From contig JAJDYG010000006.1 of assembly GCA_022822855.1 (NCBI GenBank), positions 39,538 to 103,537 on the forward strand: a stretch of DNA of 64,000 bases. Reading direction: 5' to 3'. Source of the DNA: Dehalococcoidia bacterium (lineage in GTDB: Bacteria > Chloroflexota > Dehalococcoidia > Bin125). Position numbers and translations under genes: made by a program. The notes below the pieces were generated by a model that worked only from the letters and a program-made list of their open reading frames with translations, made no database searches and had not been told where the DNA came from. Numbering within the stretch: the stretch's first letter is position 1; every line of letters begins with the position of its first letter. This document shows positions 26,368-34,893 of this stretch, in pieces.

Positions 26368-27431
26368 GCGCCTGCCCCCGGTGTTGGCTGACCGGCCTGT
26401 TCGCCGGGCTCGATCCGGTGTCCGGTGGCCTTGAAGAAGACGTCGTCGAGGGTGGCGCGGGCGAGGCGGAGGCCGCTGAAGGGCAGACCTTCATCATCGA
26501 GGGAGCGAACGACGCGGGGCAGCGTGTCGTGCCCGCTCTTCGTGTAGACAGCGATGCCCTCGTTGAAGTCCCACTGTGCATCCTCGACGTTGGGCAGGGG
26601 CAGCAGAGCGCTGACAGCTTGCTGCTGGGCTCGTTCGTCGCCCTCGACCTGGACGTAGATCACGTCGGCGGAGACGGTTGCCTTGAGTTCGTCTGGCGTG
26701 CCCTGCTGGACGATCTCGCCAGCGTCGAGGATGGCGATCTCGTCGCAGAGTTGGTCCGCCTCCTCGAGATACTGGGTGGTGAGGAAGAACGTGACCCGGT
26801 CCTCTCGGTTGAGCCGCTGAATGTACTCCCAGAGGTTCTGGCGGGAGACCGGGTCGAGGCCGGTGGTTGGTTCGTCGAGGAAGATGATCGAGGGCGAGTG
26901 GACGAGGGCGGAAGCGAGGTCGAGGCGTCGCTGCATGCCGCCGGAGTATCCGCCAATGCGGCGGTCGGCGTCCTCGGTCAGGTCGACGACATCGAGCAGG
27001 TGAGCGACGCGATCTTCGATCTGTCCTCGGGGGACGTTGTAGAGCCGCGACTGCAGCCTGAGCAGTTCGCGTCCGGTCTGGAGGATGTCGAGTCCAGCGT
27101 CCTGCAGGGCGACGCCGACGGCGCGTCTGACCTGACGATCCTGGGTGAGGACGTTGAAGCCGGCCACGCTCGCCTCTCCGGCGGTCGGGCGGAGGAGCGT
27201 GGTGAGCATGCGGACCGTTGTCGACTTGCCGCTGCCGTTCTGACCGAGAAAGCCGAAGACCTGTCCGGGGCGAACCCGCAGATCGATGCCGTTGACGGCG
27301 TGGATGTCGCCGAAGTGCTTGACCAAGCCCTGTGCTTCGATCGCCAGTCCCGCATCGCGCTCATGCTGGGGCGCGGACGCGGCGAGCTGCTCAAACAGGC
27401 GTTCGGCAACGGTAGGAGATCGTTGGGACAT
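26364..27431 (-). CDS. ABC transporter ATP-binding protein (DrrA-like)
   Basis: Walker A GQNGSGKSTT (about residue 63), Q-loop GVALQDAGLD, signature YSGGMQRRLDLA, Walker B IIFLDEPTTGLDP and the switch His equivalent in LTTQYLEEAD (Gln-containing, as in DrrA). The C-terminal domain of about 110 residues is typical of DrrA-type ATPases. It powers the adjacent permease. 355 residues including an N-terminal extension of about 28. Confidence 0.93.
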   Translation of the reverse strand: MSQRSPTVAERLFEQLAASAPQHERDAGLAIEAQGLVKHFGDIHAVNGIDLRVRPGQVFGFLGQNGSGKSTTVRMLTTLLRPTAGEASVAGFNVLTQDRQVRRAVGVALQDAGLDILQTGRELLRLQSRLYNVPRGQIEDRVAHLLDVVDLTEDADRRIGGYSGGMQRRLDLASALVHSPSIIFLDEPTTGLDPVSRQNLWEYIQRLNREDRVTFFLTTQYLEEADQLCDEIAILDAGEIVQQGTPDELKATVSADVIYVQVEGDERAQQQAVSALLPLPNVEDAQWDFNEGIAVYTKSGHDTLPRVVRSLDDEGLPFSGLRLARATLDDVFFKATGHRIEPGEQAGQPTPGAGA

Positions 27432-27513
27432 CAGCCGGAGCGTATCTGTTCAGGTGGTCGAAGTGGGAAACATCGCCAGTTCGACGACCCGAACATGACA
27501 TCTACTTCACACG

Positions 27514-27927
27514 TCAGACCGGTCGGAAGACGGGAATCGGGTAGGAGTCGTCTCCGGACTGCTCCTCGAACTCGACCTTGACCCGCTGGCCGATGTGGAT
27601 ATCGGTCACGGGATTGTCGACGCCGACGACGGTGCTCATCATGCGGAAGCCTTCATCGAGATCGATGTAGGCGACGGCGTATGCGCCGAGCTCCTGGAAG
27701 CCGGGCATGCGGTTCTGTCGGACGACGGAGTAGGTGTAGACGGTGCCGAGGCCGGAGGAGACGTTCCAGCTCAGCTCGCGGTCGCCGGTGACGGTCGAGT
27801 GTCCGCGGGGGTAGAAGACGACGTTGCCGTCGGGATCGGTCTGGTAGCGCAGCTCGCCTTCCTTGCAGCCGTCCCAGAAGTGCTGGGTGTCGGGCTCTGG
27901 GAAGCTGGGTTGTGGTCGGTTGGCCAT
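27514..27927 (-). CDS. DUF35 OB-fold protein (acyl-CoA/thiolase partner), zinc ribbon cysteines lost
   Basis: DUF35 proteins (ChsH2 type) form complexes with SCP2-like thiolases or MaoC hydratases in CoA-ester degradation. The FWDGCKEGELRYQ start, the SGLGTVYTYSVV beginning of the OB fold and the IGQRVKVEFEEQ strand are clear. The rubredoxin-like zinc ribbon normally has four Cys between Q and LSW. Here those positions are Thr, Asp, His and Thr or similar, so zinc is probably not bound. ATG at 27927 is chosen because upstream codons come from a repeat. The thiolase gene directly upstream on the same strand is its likely partner. Confidence 0.85.
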   Translation of the reverse strand: MANRPQPSFPEPDTQHFWDGCKEGELRYQTDPDGNVVFYPRGHSTVTGDRELSWNVSSGLGTVYTYSVVRQNRMPGFQELGAYAVAYIDLDEGFRMMSTVVGVDNPVTDIHIGQRVKVEFEEQSGDDSYPIPVFRPV

Positions 27928-27948
27928 GTTGGTGTTGCCTTTCGTTGG

Positions 27949-28003
27949 GGGGGAGCCCCCCTCTGCCTTCGGCATCTCCCCCCGCTTCGCGGGGGGAGAG
28001 GGG
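27949..28003. repeat. Palindromic repeat family A copy between thiolase and DUF35 genes
   Basis: CTCTGCCTTCGGCATCTCC forms a short stem (TGCC/GGCA) followed by CCCCCGCTTCGCGGGGGG. The variant with TGCCTTCGGCA also occurs in murE. It lies within a likely two-gene operon, 22 bp from the DUF35 start. Confidence 0.8.
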
Positions 28004-28047
28004 TAATGGGGTTCGGCGGCTTCCCCGGAAAGGAGGAAGCGAGAAAG

Positions 28048-29232
28048 CTAGTCAGCGGCGAGGATGACGGTGCCGCCGGTGTGGGTTCCTCCGAGGAGGC
28101 CTCCGTTGCCGTGGGCGACGGCGAGTTTGGCTCCGTCGACCTGGCTGGTGGATTCGCCGCGGAGTTGGCGGACGGATTCGAGCAGGAGGAAGAGTCCGCG
28201 CATGCCGGGGTGGTTGGAGGAGAGTCCACCGCCATCGGTGTTGAGGGTCAGACCGGGCTGGTCGAAGGCGAGGTGACCGTCCTCGATGAACTGGCCGACT
28301 TCGCCCTTGGCGCAGAAGCCGAGATCTTCAAGCATGACGGCGACGGTGATGCTGAACGAGTCGTAGATCATGGCGATGTCGATCTCGTCGGGCGTCACGC
28401 CGGCCTGTCCGTAGGCCGCCGGGGCGCTCTGGGCACCGGCGGAGGTCGTGATGTCGCCGCCGTTCTCGCGGTACTTGGTGGCTTCGCCGGCGCCGATGAT
28501 CCATACGGGTTTCTTCTTGATGTCTCGCGCGATCTCGGGCGAGACGAAGACGGCCGCGCCGCCGCCGTCGGAGATCATGCAGCACTCGAGCAGATGCAGC
28601 GGGTCGGCGATGATCCGCGACTCGAGCACGTCTTCGACCGTGATCTCATCGACCTTGACGAACTGCAGATCGGTCATCGCCTTGACGGCCTCGGGGTTGC
28701 GCATCGCGTGCTTGCGCGTGGCGACGGAGATCTGGGCGAGCTGTTCGGTGGTGGTGCCGTACTCGTGCATGTGCCGATGGGCGACCATGGCGTAGTTGCT
28801 GATCAGGGTTCCGCCGTAGGGCGCTTCCATGTTTTGCTGCCAGGAGGCTCCGCCGCGGCCCATGCCGCCGGTGCCGATCGGCACGCGCATTGAGGCTGCG
28901 GTCGAGCCGTAGGTCGTGACGGCAACGTTGCAGCGTCCGGCGGCGATGTCGCGCAAGGCGTGGGAGGCGTGGAACTCGTAAGAGGAACCGCCGACCTGGG
29001 TCGTGTCGAGCAATCGAGGCTTGATCCCGAGGTAGGCCGCGAGGCCGAGACCGCCGCCGCCTTCGCCGTCGAGCGCGTCGTAGAGACCGTCAACGTCGCC
29101 CCAGTCGAGGCCGGCGTCGTCGAGCGCGCGCTTCATCGAATCGGCTTTGATCTGCATGGAAGAGACGCCCGGGGCGACTCTCAAGGGATATTCGTGGATG
29201 CCGGCAATCGCCGCCAATCGTTCCTGTGCCAT
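28048..29232 (-). CDS. Thiolase-like protein (SCP2/non-decarboxylating lipid-transfer type)
   Basis: 394 residues from ATG 29232, which follows AAAGG by 7 bp. The fold is recognised by AAIAGIHEYPLR, ALDDAGLDWGDVDGLYDA, ECCMISDGGGAAVFV and the C-terminal AHGNGGLLGGTHTGG. The nucleophilic Cys of thiolases is replaced: the loop reads QVGGSSYEFHAS. This matches the aldolase/retro-aldol branch that works with DUF35 proteins in steroid side-chain breakdown in actinobacteria. Thus carbon-carbon cleavage of a CoA ester by a retroaldol route is plausible, though the substrate is unknown. Confidence 0.88.
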   Translation of the reverse strand: MAQERLAAIAGIHEYPLRVAPGVSSMQIKADSMKRALDDAGLDWGDVDGLYDALDGEGGGGLGLAAYLGIKPRLLDTTQVGGSSYEFHASHALRDIAAGRCNVAVTTYGSTAASMRVPIGTGGMGRGGASWQQNMEAPYGGTLISNYAMVAHRHMHEYGTTTEQLAQISVATRKHAMRNPEAVKAMTDLQFVKVDEITVEDVLESRIIADPLHLLECCMISDGGGAAVFVSPEIARDIKKKPVWIIGAGEATKYRENGGDITTSAGAQSAPAAYGQAGVTPDEIDIAMIYDSFSITVAVMLEDLGFCAKGEVGQFIEDGHLAFDQPGLTLNTDGGGLSSNHPGMRGLFLLLESVRQLRGESTSQVDGAKLAVAHGNGGLLGGTHTGGTVILAAD

Positions 29233-29333
29233 CTCACAACCTTTCAGCGTCCTCGGACGCAATACGCTGAGCGTCCTCAGATGCAAGCCCGATCAGGCTA
29301 GCGCCGATTCCAGCTCAGGCGTAGCCTGCCTGC

Positions 29334-29999
29334 ATGCGCATTGGGCTGATTTCCGACACTCATCTCCCGCAACTGCTGCACTCCATGGACGATCTGGGGC
29401 CGGAGACCGGAGAAGCGTTGGCCGGCGTCGACTTGATCCTGCACGGCGGCGACATCACGGTGCCGGCGGTGCTGGACTGGTGCGAGCAGTTCGCGCCGGT
29501 GCTCGCGGTGCGGGGCAATAACGACATTTTCGACGACCCTCGGTTGACCGAGCACCAGTTCCTCGACGTCGAGGGATTCCGCATCGGCCTCGCGCATGAG
29601 CTGCGGCCAGAGTCGCGGCCGATCGGGGAGATCCTGGCGGCCTCGCTCGACGATGAGTGGGTGGATGTCTTGATCGGCGGGGATACGCATGTCGAGCGGC
29701 TTGAGTATCGGGACGATGTCCTGCTGATCAATCCGGGCAGTCCGTCGCTGCCGCATCACCTGTCGACCAGGCTTGGGGCGATCGGAATGCTGACGGTCAC
29801 GCCTCATCGGCTGGAGGCGGAGATCGTTGCGCTGGGTCCGTCTGAGGGACATCGCAACCCTTCCCGGCCTCAGCACGTGGTCGTGGAGTACGGCCATGTC
29901 GTGGAGGCATCGCTAGACGGGCAGTCGATCACGCCTGACGAATTCCTGAAGGCGCCGCACGAGCGCGTCGTCTTCCCAGTCCGGTCGAACGGAGCCTGA
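29334..29999 (+). CDS. Metallophosphoesterase, YfcE/MJ0936 family
   Basis: Phosphodiesterase-type metalloenzyme. Metal motifs in order: SDTHLP (DxH) at residues 7-12, LHGGDI (GD), RGNND (GNxD), GLAHE, and GGDTHVERL in place of the usual GHTH. INPGSPSLPHH is the typical end of the core. The C-terminal 45 residues are a short extension. It ends 1 bp before the following SDR gene. In vivo substrate unknown. Confidence 0.88.
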   Translation: MRIGLISDTHLPQLLHSMDDLGPETGEALAGVDLILHGGDITVPAVLDWCEQFAPVLAVRGNNDIFDDPRLTEHQFLDVEGFRIGLAHELRPESRPIGEILAASLDDEWVDVLIGGDTHVERLEYRDDVLLINPGSPSLPHHLSTRLGAIGMLTVTPHRLEAEIVALGPSEGHRNPSRPQHVVVEYGHVVEASLDGQSITPDEFLKAPHERVVFPVRSNGA

Positions 30000-30000
30000 G

Positions 30001-30786
30001 ATGGATCTGCAACTGCGGGGCAAGCGAGCGCTGGTCACCGGCGGCAGCCGGGGGATCGGCAAGGCGATCGCGCGAGTGCTGGTCGAAGAGGGCTGCGACG
30101 TCGTCATCTCGGCTCGCGACCCGGAGCGTCTGGCTGCGGCGGCGGATGAGGTGGGCGCGAAGGGTTGGTTTAGCTGCGAGATGTCGGATGACGACTCGGT
30201 GGAGTCGATGGTCTCGGGCGCGGCGGAGGCGCTGGGCGGACTGGACATCCTGGTCAACAATGCGGCCTCGCCGGGCAGCGTGCATGGTCCGATGAAGCTA
30301 GCCGACCTGACGGCGGATCACGCACTCGCGGATTTGCAGGTCAAGGTGCTTGGTTACCTGCGCTGCTCTCGGGCGGCTGCGCCGTACATGCAGGCGAACG
30401 GTTGGGGACGGATCGTCAATGTGTCGGGCCTGGCCGCTCGGGGCAGCGGAAACACGGTGGGATCGATCCGCAATGTCTCGGTTGCGGCGATGACGAAGAA
30501 CTTGGCGGACGAGCTGGGTCCGGATGGGATCAATGTGACCGTGGTGCATCCGGGGCTGACCCGGACTGAGGCGACGCCTGATCGGATCGCTCAGATTGCC
30601 GAGTCGAATGGGATTTCGCTGGAGGAGGCTGAGGCGCGGATGGCGTCGGGCAACTCGGTGCGGACGATCATTGACTCGGACGACATCGCGAACATCGTGG
30701 CGTTCCTGGCCTCGCCGAAGTCGATTGCGATCACGGGCGACACGATCGCGGCTGGGGGCGGGGTTGGTCGGGGGATACACTACTAG
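30001..30786 (+). CDS. SDR family oxidoreductase lacking the usual Tyr-xxx-Lys
   Basis: Rossmann fold with the classical cofactor motif TGGSRGIGKA, then ILVNNAAS and the Ser-containing VNVSGLAARG. Where YxxxK should be, the sequence reads GSIRNVSVAAMTKN, so Tyr and Lys are Gly and Asn. The following ELGPDGINVTVVHPG is typical. From memory, related SDRs with SIRN at this place form a recognised subgroup, so this is family-wide rather than a local mutation. Reductase activity is uncertain. Length 261 residues is normal. Confidence 0.87.
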   Translation: MDLQLRGKRALVTGGSRGIGKAIARVLVEEGCDVVISARDPERLAAAADEVGAKGWFSCEMSDDDSVESMVSGAAEALGGLDILVNNAASPGSVHGPMKLADLTADHALADLQVKVLGYLRCSRAAAPYMQANGWGRIVNVSGLAARGSGNTVGSIRNVSVAAMTKNLADELGPDGINVTVVHPGLTRTEATPDRIAQIAESNGISLEEAEARMASGNSVRTIIDSDDIANIVAFLASPKSIAITGDTIAAGGGVGRGIHY

Positions 30787-30807
30787 TCCCCGAACCGCTC
30801 ATTCCCG

Positions 30808-31026
30808 CTACCCCTCCAGTATCGGCAAGCGGCGCAGAATCTCAGCGACGTTGCTCTTCGTTTCTGCGATGTCGGTCTTGATCTCGTCGACATTCACTTT
30901 GAGCTGGGCGATGTCGAGTTGCATCGCGTCGAGTATGGTCAGTCGACCATCGACCGCTTGGATATCTGCTCGCAGGGCATCGGCTACCTGTTCTGCGAGC
31001 TCTGGGTGGTCGTGCGCCATGACCAT
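30808..31026 (-). CDS. Small coiled-coil protein
   Basis: About 72 residues, acidic, starting MVMAHDHPELAEQ. The second half is a heptad-rich helix (LDIAQLKVNVDEIKTDIAET). GGGAGAG stands 5 bp before the ATG at 31026. It is convergent with the SDR gene, 21 bp away. No family recognised; it may oligomerise. The 210 bp upstream show nothing further. Confidence 0.6.
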   Translation of the reverse strand: MVMAHDHPELAEQVADALRADIQAVDGRLTILDAMQLDIAQLKVNVDEIKTDIAETKSNVAEILRRLPILEG

Positions 31027-31258
31027 CGCAGCTCTCCCCACACCGTTGTTCTAGACGCTGTACGAGCAACATAGCAGGGAATGTGGCACGACGTGCGCCA
31101 CACAGTGTTCCATGCCCTCGATCGCTGGCCTGCGCGAAATCCGCAGTTAGTGCGTGTGCGGTCGATAAAGAGGTCCGAGGAACGGCTACGGTTTGGCGAT
31201 GCAGAAAGAGCGAGCGGATAGTGAGACCTGCCTGCGCAAGCATTACTGGAACAGCCGG

Positions 31259-32263
31259 CTACAGAATGCGGTATTCGTGCGGGCGTCTGAGGAGTTCGTA
31301 GTAGGGGGTGACGGTCCAGCCGGGTGGGTTGACGGCGTCGATTCGCTCTCGGTCCTCATCGGTGATGGTGACGTTGTCGGCGCCGAGGTTGTCTTCCAGT
31401 TGTTCCATGGTTCTGGGGCCGATGATCGGGCTAGTGACGCCTGGCTGTTGCTCGCACCAGGCGAGGGCGAGCTGTGAGAGAGTGCAGCCTTTCTCCTGGG
31501 CGATCGGCGTGAGTCCCTCGATGACGTCGAAGACGCCGTCGGTGACCCGTTGCTGTTGACGCGGATTCAATGCGTATCGACCGTCCTCCGGCAACGGTTC
31601 GCCCCGTTGGTAGCGGCCGCTGAGTAGTCCGCCGCCCAACGGCCCCCAGGGGATCACGGCGATGCCGAAGGTGCGCGCCGTGGGCAAGAGCTCGCTCTCG
31701 ACCCGGCGGTCGAGCAGGTTGTAGGCGGGCTGCTCGCAGACGACCCGGTTCAGGCCGAGCTCTTTGGCGACCCAGAGCGACTCGACCAGCTCCCAACCGC
31801 CGAAGTTGCTGGTGCCGATGTAGCGAATCTTGCCGTCGCGGACCAGGTCGTCGAGCGCTCGCAGCGTCTCGTCGATCGGGATGTCGGGCTGGGGCCGGTG
31901 GAGCTGGTAGAGGTCGATGTAGTCGGTCTGCAGGCGGCGCAGACTGGCATCGCACTGCTCGACGATGTGCCGCCGGCTGTTGCCTCGGGCGTTGGGATCC
32001 TCGGCGTCCATCTGGCCGTGGACCTTGGTCGCGAGGACGACGTTGTGCCGCTGTCCGTTGCGCTTCAGCGCCTCGCCGGTGATTTCCTCGCTGCGGCCCA
32101 GGGCGTAGACATTGGCCGTGTCGAGGAAGTTGATCCCGGCGTCGAGAGCGCGGTCGATGATCGCGTAGGACTCTTCCGGCTCGGTGCGCCGGCCGAACAT
32201 CATGCAGCCGAGGCAGAGGCTGGAGACCTGCACGCCGGTGCGTCCGAGTGGTCTGATTTCCAT
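31259..32263 (-). CDS. Aldo/keto reductase
   Basis: NADPH-dependent carbonyl reductase fold, 334 residues. Tetrad residues visible: Asp and Tyr in DTANVYALGRSEE, Lys in LATKVHG, His in LYQLHRPQPD. Cofactor-loop motifs IIGPRTMEQLEDNL and IPWGPLGGGLLSGRY are typical of the AKR11/YghZ-type subgroup. ATG at 32263 has GAGGAGACG upstream; the longer frame enters the next gene. It follows the MetE-like gene by 17 bp on the same strand. Substrate not evident. Confidence 0.9.
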   Translation of the reverse strand: MEIRPLGRTGVQVSSLCLGCMMFGRRTEPEESYAIIDRALDAGINFLDTANVYALGRSEEITGEALKRNGQRHNVVLATKVHGQMDAEDPNARGNSRRHIVEQCDASLRRLQTDYIDLYQLHRPQPDIPIDETLRALDDLVRDGKIRYIGTSNFGGWELVESLWVAKELGLNRVVCEQPAYNLLDRRVESELLPTARTFGIAVIPWGPLGGGLLSGRYQRGEPLPEDGRYALNPRQQQRVTDGVFDVIEGLTPIAQEKGCTLSQLALAWCEQQPGVTSPIIGPRTMEQLEDNLGADNVTITDEDRERIDAVNPPGWTVTPYYELLRRPHEYRIL

Positions 32264-32280
32264 CGCTCGTCTCCTCGCTG

Positions 32281-33291
32281 TTATCCCGAGACCGCTGCCG
32301 CTTTGACCAGGTTTCGCATGAGTCGGATGGCTTCGTCGTGAGGCACTCGACCGACTCCGCAACTGGTGGAGACTAACAACCGGTTGGCTGGAATCACGTC
32401 CACGAGTTGCTCGATCTTCTGGCGTAGCTCGCCGACTGGCGCGGGTTTGGACTTCACGTCGGCGATGCCTGCGATGATCTCCATGCTTTGCGGTAGCTCG
32501 ACCAGCAGACCGTATTCTTCCCACTGGCCCGAGTAGGAGCACTCGACGTGGACGCGGTCGACGATGCCCTCGAGTCGTTGGATGAACGGGATCAGGGAGC
32601 GGAGATTCTGCACTTCAATCGACGGCTTGCGGGCGATGTCGCCGAGGCAGAAGTGGATCGTTCTGGTGATCCCTGCGGCCGGCTCCAGCGGCTCGCTGAC
32701 CAGCGGGAGCAGCGAGTCCGCCGAGCGGCTCTCTGAGACGAGACCGATTGCCTCGCCGGGAGCGTCGAGTTGGATTTCGCTGAGGCCGTTCTCGACCATA
32801 TTTGCGATCTCGTCCTGGACGACCTCGATCAGGTCGCCCAAATGGCCGGACTCGTCAAGGCCCTCGCCCGCGACGAATCCTCCGCCGATGGTCAGCGGCG
32901 AGGGGACTGAGGCTTTGTCTAGCCGCGGTTCAATCTCCCGTTCCCGTCGCCAGGCTTTGGCGTGGCCGGTGCCTCTGGGCGCGGTGACCTTACCGGCCAC
33001 GCGATAGCGTCCGACGCCCTGCTGACCTTTGGAGGTGATTCGCGGGGCCAGTGTTTCGAGGCCGTCGAGGCGGGGCGGAATGTGGTGGAGGAAGTCAGGA
33101 GCGAAGACTTCGCCGCCCATGATCTGGTCGAGTCCACAGGCGATCTGCTCGTCCATGGCGATCCGGGCTGCAGTCTGCAGGACGCCGTTGGCTTCTTCGT
33201 CGGATAGCTCGCCAGCGTAGTAACGCTTGAGTTCCAGCCGCTGTCCGAAGGGGATCGGCCAGGAACCGACGACGGTGGTGCGAATGGCCAT
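32281..33291 (-). CDS. MetE C-terminal-like methyltransferase (cobalamin-independent methionine synthase family)
   Basis: 336 residues equivalent to the C-terminal zinc-barrel of MetE alone. TTVVGSWPIP at the N-terminus is the usual VGSxPR-like start. The zinc ligands are all present: His and Cys in IHFCLGD, Glu in VHVECSYS, Cys in STSCGVGR. Such stand-alone proteins can be core methionine synthases or act on other methyl donors and thiols; the sequence does not decide. The folate-specific N-terminal half of MetE is absent. Flanked by aldo/keto reductase and SUMF1-like genes on the same strand. Confidence 0.87.
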   Translation of the reverse strand: MAIRTTVVGSWPIPFGQRLELKRYYAGELSDEEANGVLQTAARIAMDEQIACGLDQIMGGEVFAPDFLHHIPPRLDGLETLAPRITSKGQQGVGRYRVAGKVTAPRGTGHAKAWRREREIEPRLDKASVPSPLTIGGGFVAGEGLDESGHLGDLIEVVQDEIANMVENGLSEIQLDAPGEAIGLVSESRSADSLLPLVSEPLEPAAGITRTIHFCLGDIARKPSIEVQNLRSLIPFIQRLEGIVDRVHVECSYSGQWEEYGLLVELPQSMEIIAGIADVKSKPAPVGELRQKIEQLVDVIPANRLLVSTSCGVGRVPHDEAIRLMRNLVKAAAVSG

Positions 33292-33305
33292 GGCGGACTC
33301 CTCAC

Positions 33306-34019
33306 TCAGTCGGGGTCAGCGTAGACGCGGAAACCATAGTCGTTGTAGCGGTAGCTGGGCGACAGGCTGGAGCGGGCGCTGACGCGGGTGAATTTGATCC
33401 GGTGCCGCCAAGAGCCGCCTCGGCTGGCGCGTCGCGTGCCGGTCTCGGGGCCTGCTGGCGCCTGCTCGGGCGAAGCGGTGTAGTAGCTGCGGTCGTACCA
33501 GTCGGAGCACCATTCGTGCACGTTGTCGGCCATGCAGTAGAGGCCGAAGCCGTTGCGGCAGGCGTCGAATGGCACATGCGGGTGTTCGGCGAGCGCGACC
33601 GATCCTCTTCGCGCGTCCTCTGGCCAAGCGGCGGAAGCCTCGGGCCAGTCGGCGTCGGCGATGCCGCCGCGAGCGGCGTACTCGCGCTCGGCCTCGGTGG
33701 GTAGGCGGAAGCGCGTCCCGCTCTGTTCGGACAGCCACTCACAGTAGGCGAGGGCATCATGCCAGGAGATACCGACGACCGGCGCTTCGGGAGTGTGGAA
33801 GTTGTCCTGAGACCAGAATGGCGGCGGCGAGGCGTCGGTCTGGTCAACGAATTCCCTGTACTGCTCGTTGCTGACCGGGCGCTCGGCAGCGCGGAAAGGG
33901 GCGAGGGTGACGAGATGGGCGGGACGTTCGTCGCGTCGCTGGTTGTCGGCGCCCATGACGAACACGCCGCCGGGAAGCGCTGTCAATCCGCAGTCCGTTG
34001 ACGCCTGAACTATCGACAT
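33306..34019 (-). CDS. SUMF1/formylglycine-generating-enzyme-like protein without the catalytic Cys pair
   Basis: 237 residues of the FGE-sulfatase fold: GGVFVMGADNQRRDERPAH, PVSNEQYREFVD, VVGISWHDALAYCEWLSE, RLPTEAEREYAARGG, VHEWCSDWYD, RGGSWRHR and the terminal YRYNDYGFRV. True formylglycine-generating enzymes have two copper-binding Cys in the segment after GGSW. Here that segment (IKFTRVSARSSLS) has none, so aldehyde formation on sulfatases is unlikely. Such members often act in other oxidative or binding roles. No sulfatase gene is nearby. Confidence 0.88.
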   Translation of the reverse strand: MSIVQASTDCGLTALPGGVFVMGADNQRRDERPAHLVTLAPFRAAERPVSNEQYREFVDQTDASPPPFWSQDNFHTPEAPVVGISWHDALAYCEWLSEQSGTRFRLPTEAEREYAARGGIADADWPEASAAWPEDARRGSVALAEHPHVPFDACRNGFGLYCMADNVHEWCSDWYDRSYYTASPEQAPAGPETGTRRASRGGSWRHRIKFTRVSARSSLSPSYRYNDYGFRVYADPD

Positions 34020-34096
34020 GGGCGCATGGTATCTCCGCTCTGACCTGCGTTTAGACTGGGTAGACCCGCTGAAGCGACTATGGGAAGGTTGGTTTC

Positions 34097-34882
34097 ATGG
34101 GATTGCTGGACGGACGCAAGGCGCTGGTCACAGGTTCGAGCCGCGGGATCGGGGCGGACATCGCACGCGGCCTGGCTGCTCATGGAGCGGCGGTCGCGGT
34201 TGCAGCGCGGTCGGATGAGGCCTCGCCCGACCCGCGATTGCCAGGCACGATCCGGACCGTGGCGGAGGAGATTCGCCAGGCGGGTGGACACGCCGTGCCG
34301 GTCCAGCTCGACGTTCGCGACCCGGAGTCAATCGTCCGTGCGATCGACACGACCGCCTCGGAGCTGGGCGGACTCGACATCCTGATCAACAACGCCGCCG
34401 TGCTCGTGCCGGGCACGCTGGAGTCGGTCCAAGACCGGCATATCGACCTGATCTGGCAACTTGACCTGCGCGGTCCGGTCTTGCTGGCCAAGTACGCCGT
34501 CGAGCACATGAAGGACGGCGGCGGCGACATCATCAACATCTCCTCGGGCGCAGCTGATTTTCCCGGACCCGGTCCGTACGACGAGGTGCGCGAGGGTGGC
34601 CAGTTCTACGGCATGGTCAAGGCGGGGCTCGAGCGAATCACCCAGGGTTGGGCGATGGAACTGCAGCAGTACCAGATCGCCTGCAACGTCCTCACGCTTC
34701 GCTACCTGATTAAGACCCCCGGCCATTGGTACGCGCTGACCACGCCCGACAAGCCGCAGACCGAGTTCGAGTCGGCAGACTGGATGGCTCGGGCCAGCGT
34801 CTGGATCGCCTCTCAGCCGGCGACCTACACGGGCAACATCGTTGACGATCGCGAGATGCGGGACATCCTCGCGGACCTCTAG
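34097..34882 (+). CDS. SDR family oxidoreductase
   Basis: Cofactor loop TGSSRGIGADIA, then VAARSDE with an insertion (about residues 38-52), ILINNAAVL, the catalytic Ser in NISSGAADF and the complete YxxxK in QFYGMVKAGLER. The C-terminal region is atypical (WAMELQQYQIACNVLTLR, then GHWYAL). 261 residues. Ends 11 bp before an enoyl-CoA hydratase gene, suggesting a beta-oxidation-like two-gene unit. Divergent from the SUMF1-like gene across a 77-bp promoter gap. Confidence 0.9.
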   Translation: MGLLDGRKALVTGSSRGIGADIARGLAAHGAAVAVAARSDEASPDPRLPGTIRTVAEEIRQAGGHAVPVQLDVRDPESIVRAIDTTASELGGLDILINNAAVLVPGTLESVQDRHIDLIWQLDLRGPVLLAKYAVEHMKDGGGDIINISSGAADFPGPGPYDEVREGGQFYGMVKAGLERITQGWAMELQQYQIACNVLTLRYLIKTPGHWYALTTPDKPQTEFESADWMARASVWIASQPATYTGNIVDDREMRDILADL

Positions 34883-34893
34883 AGGGCTTTGCC

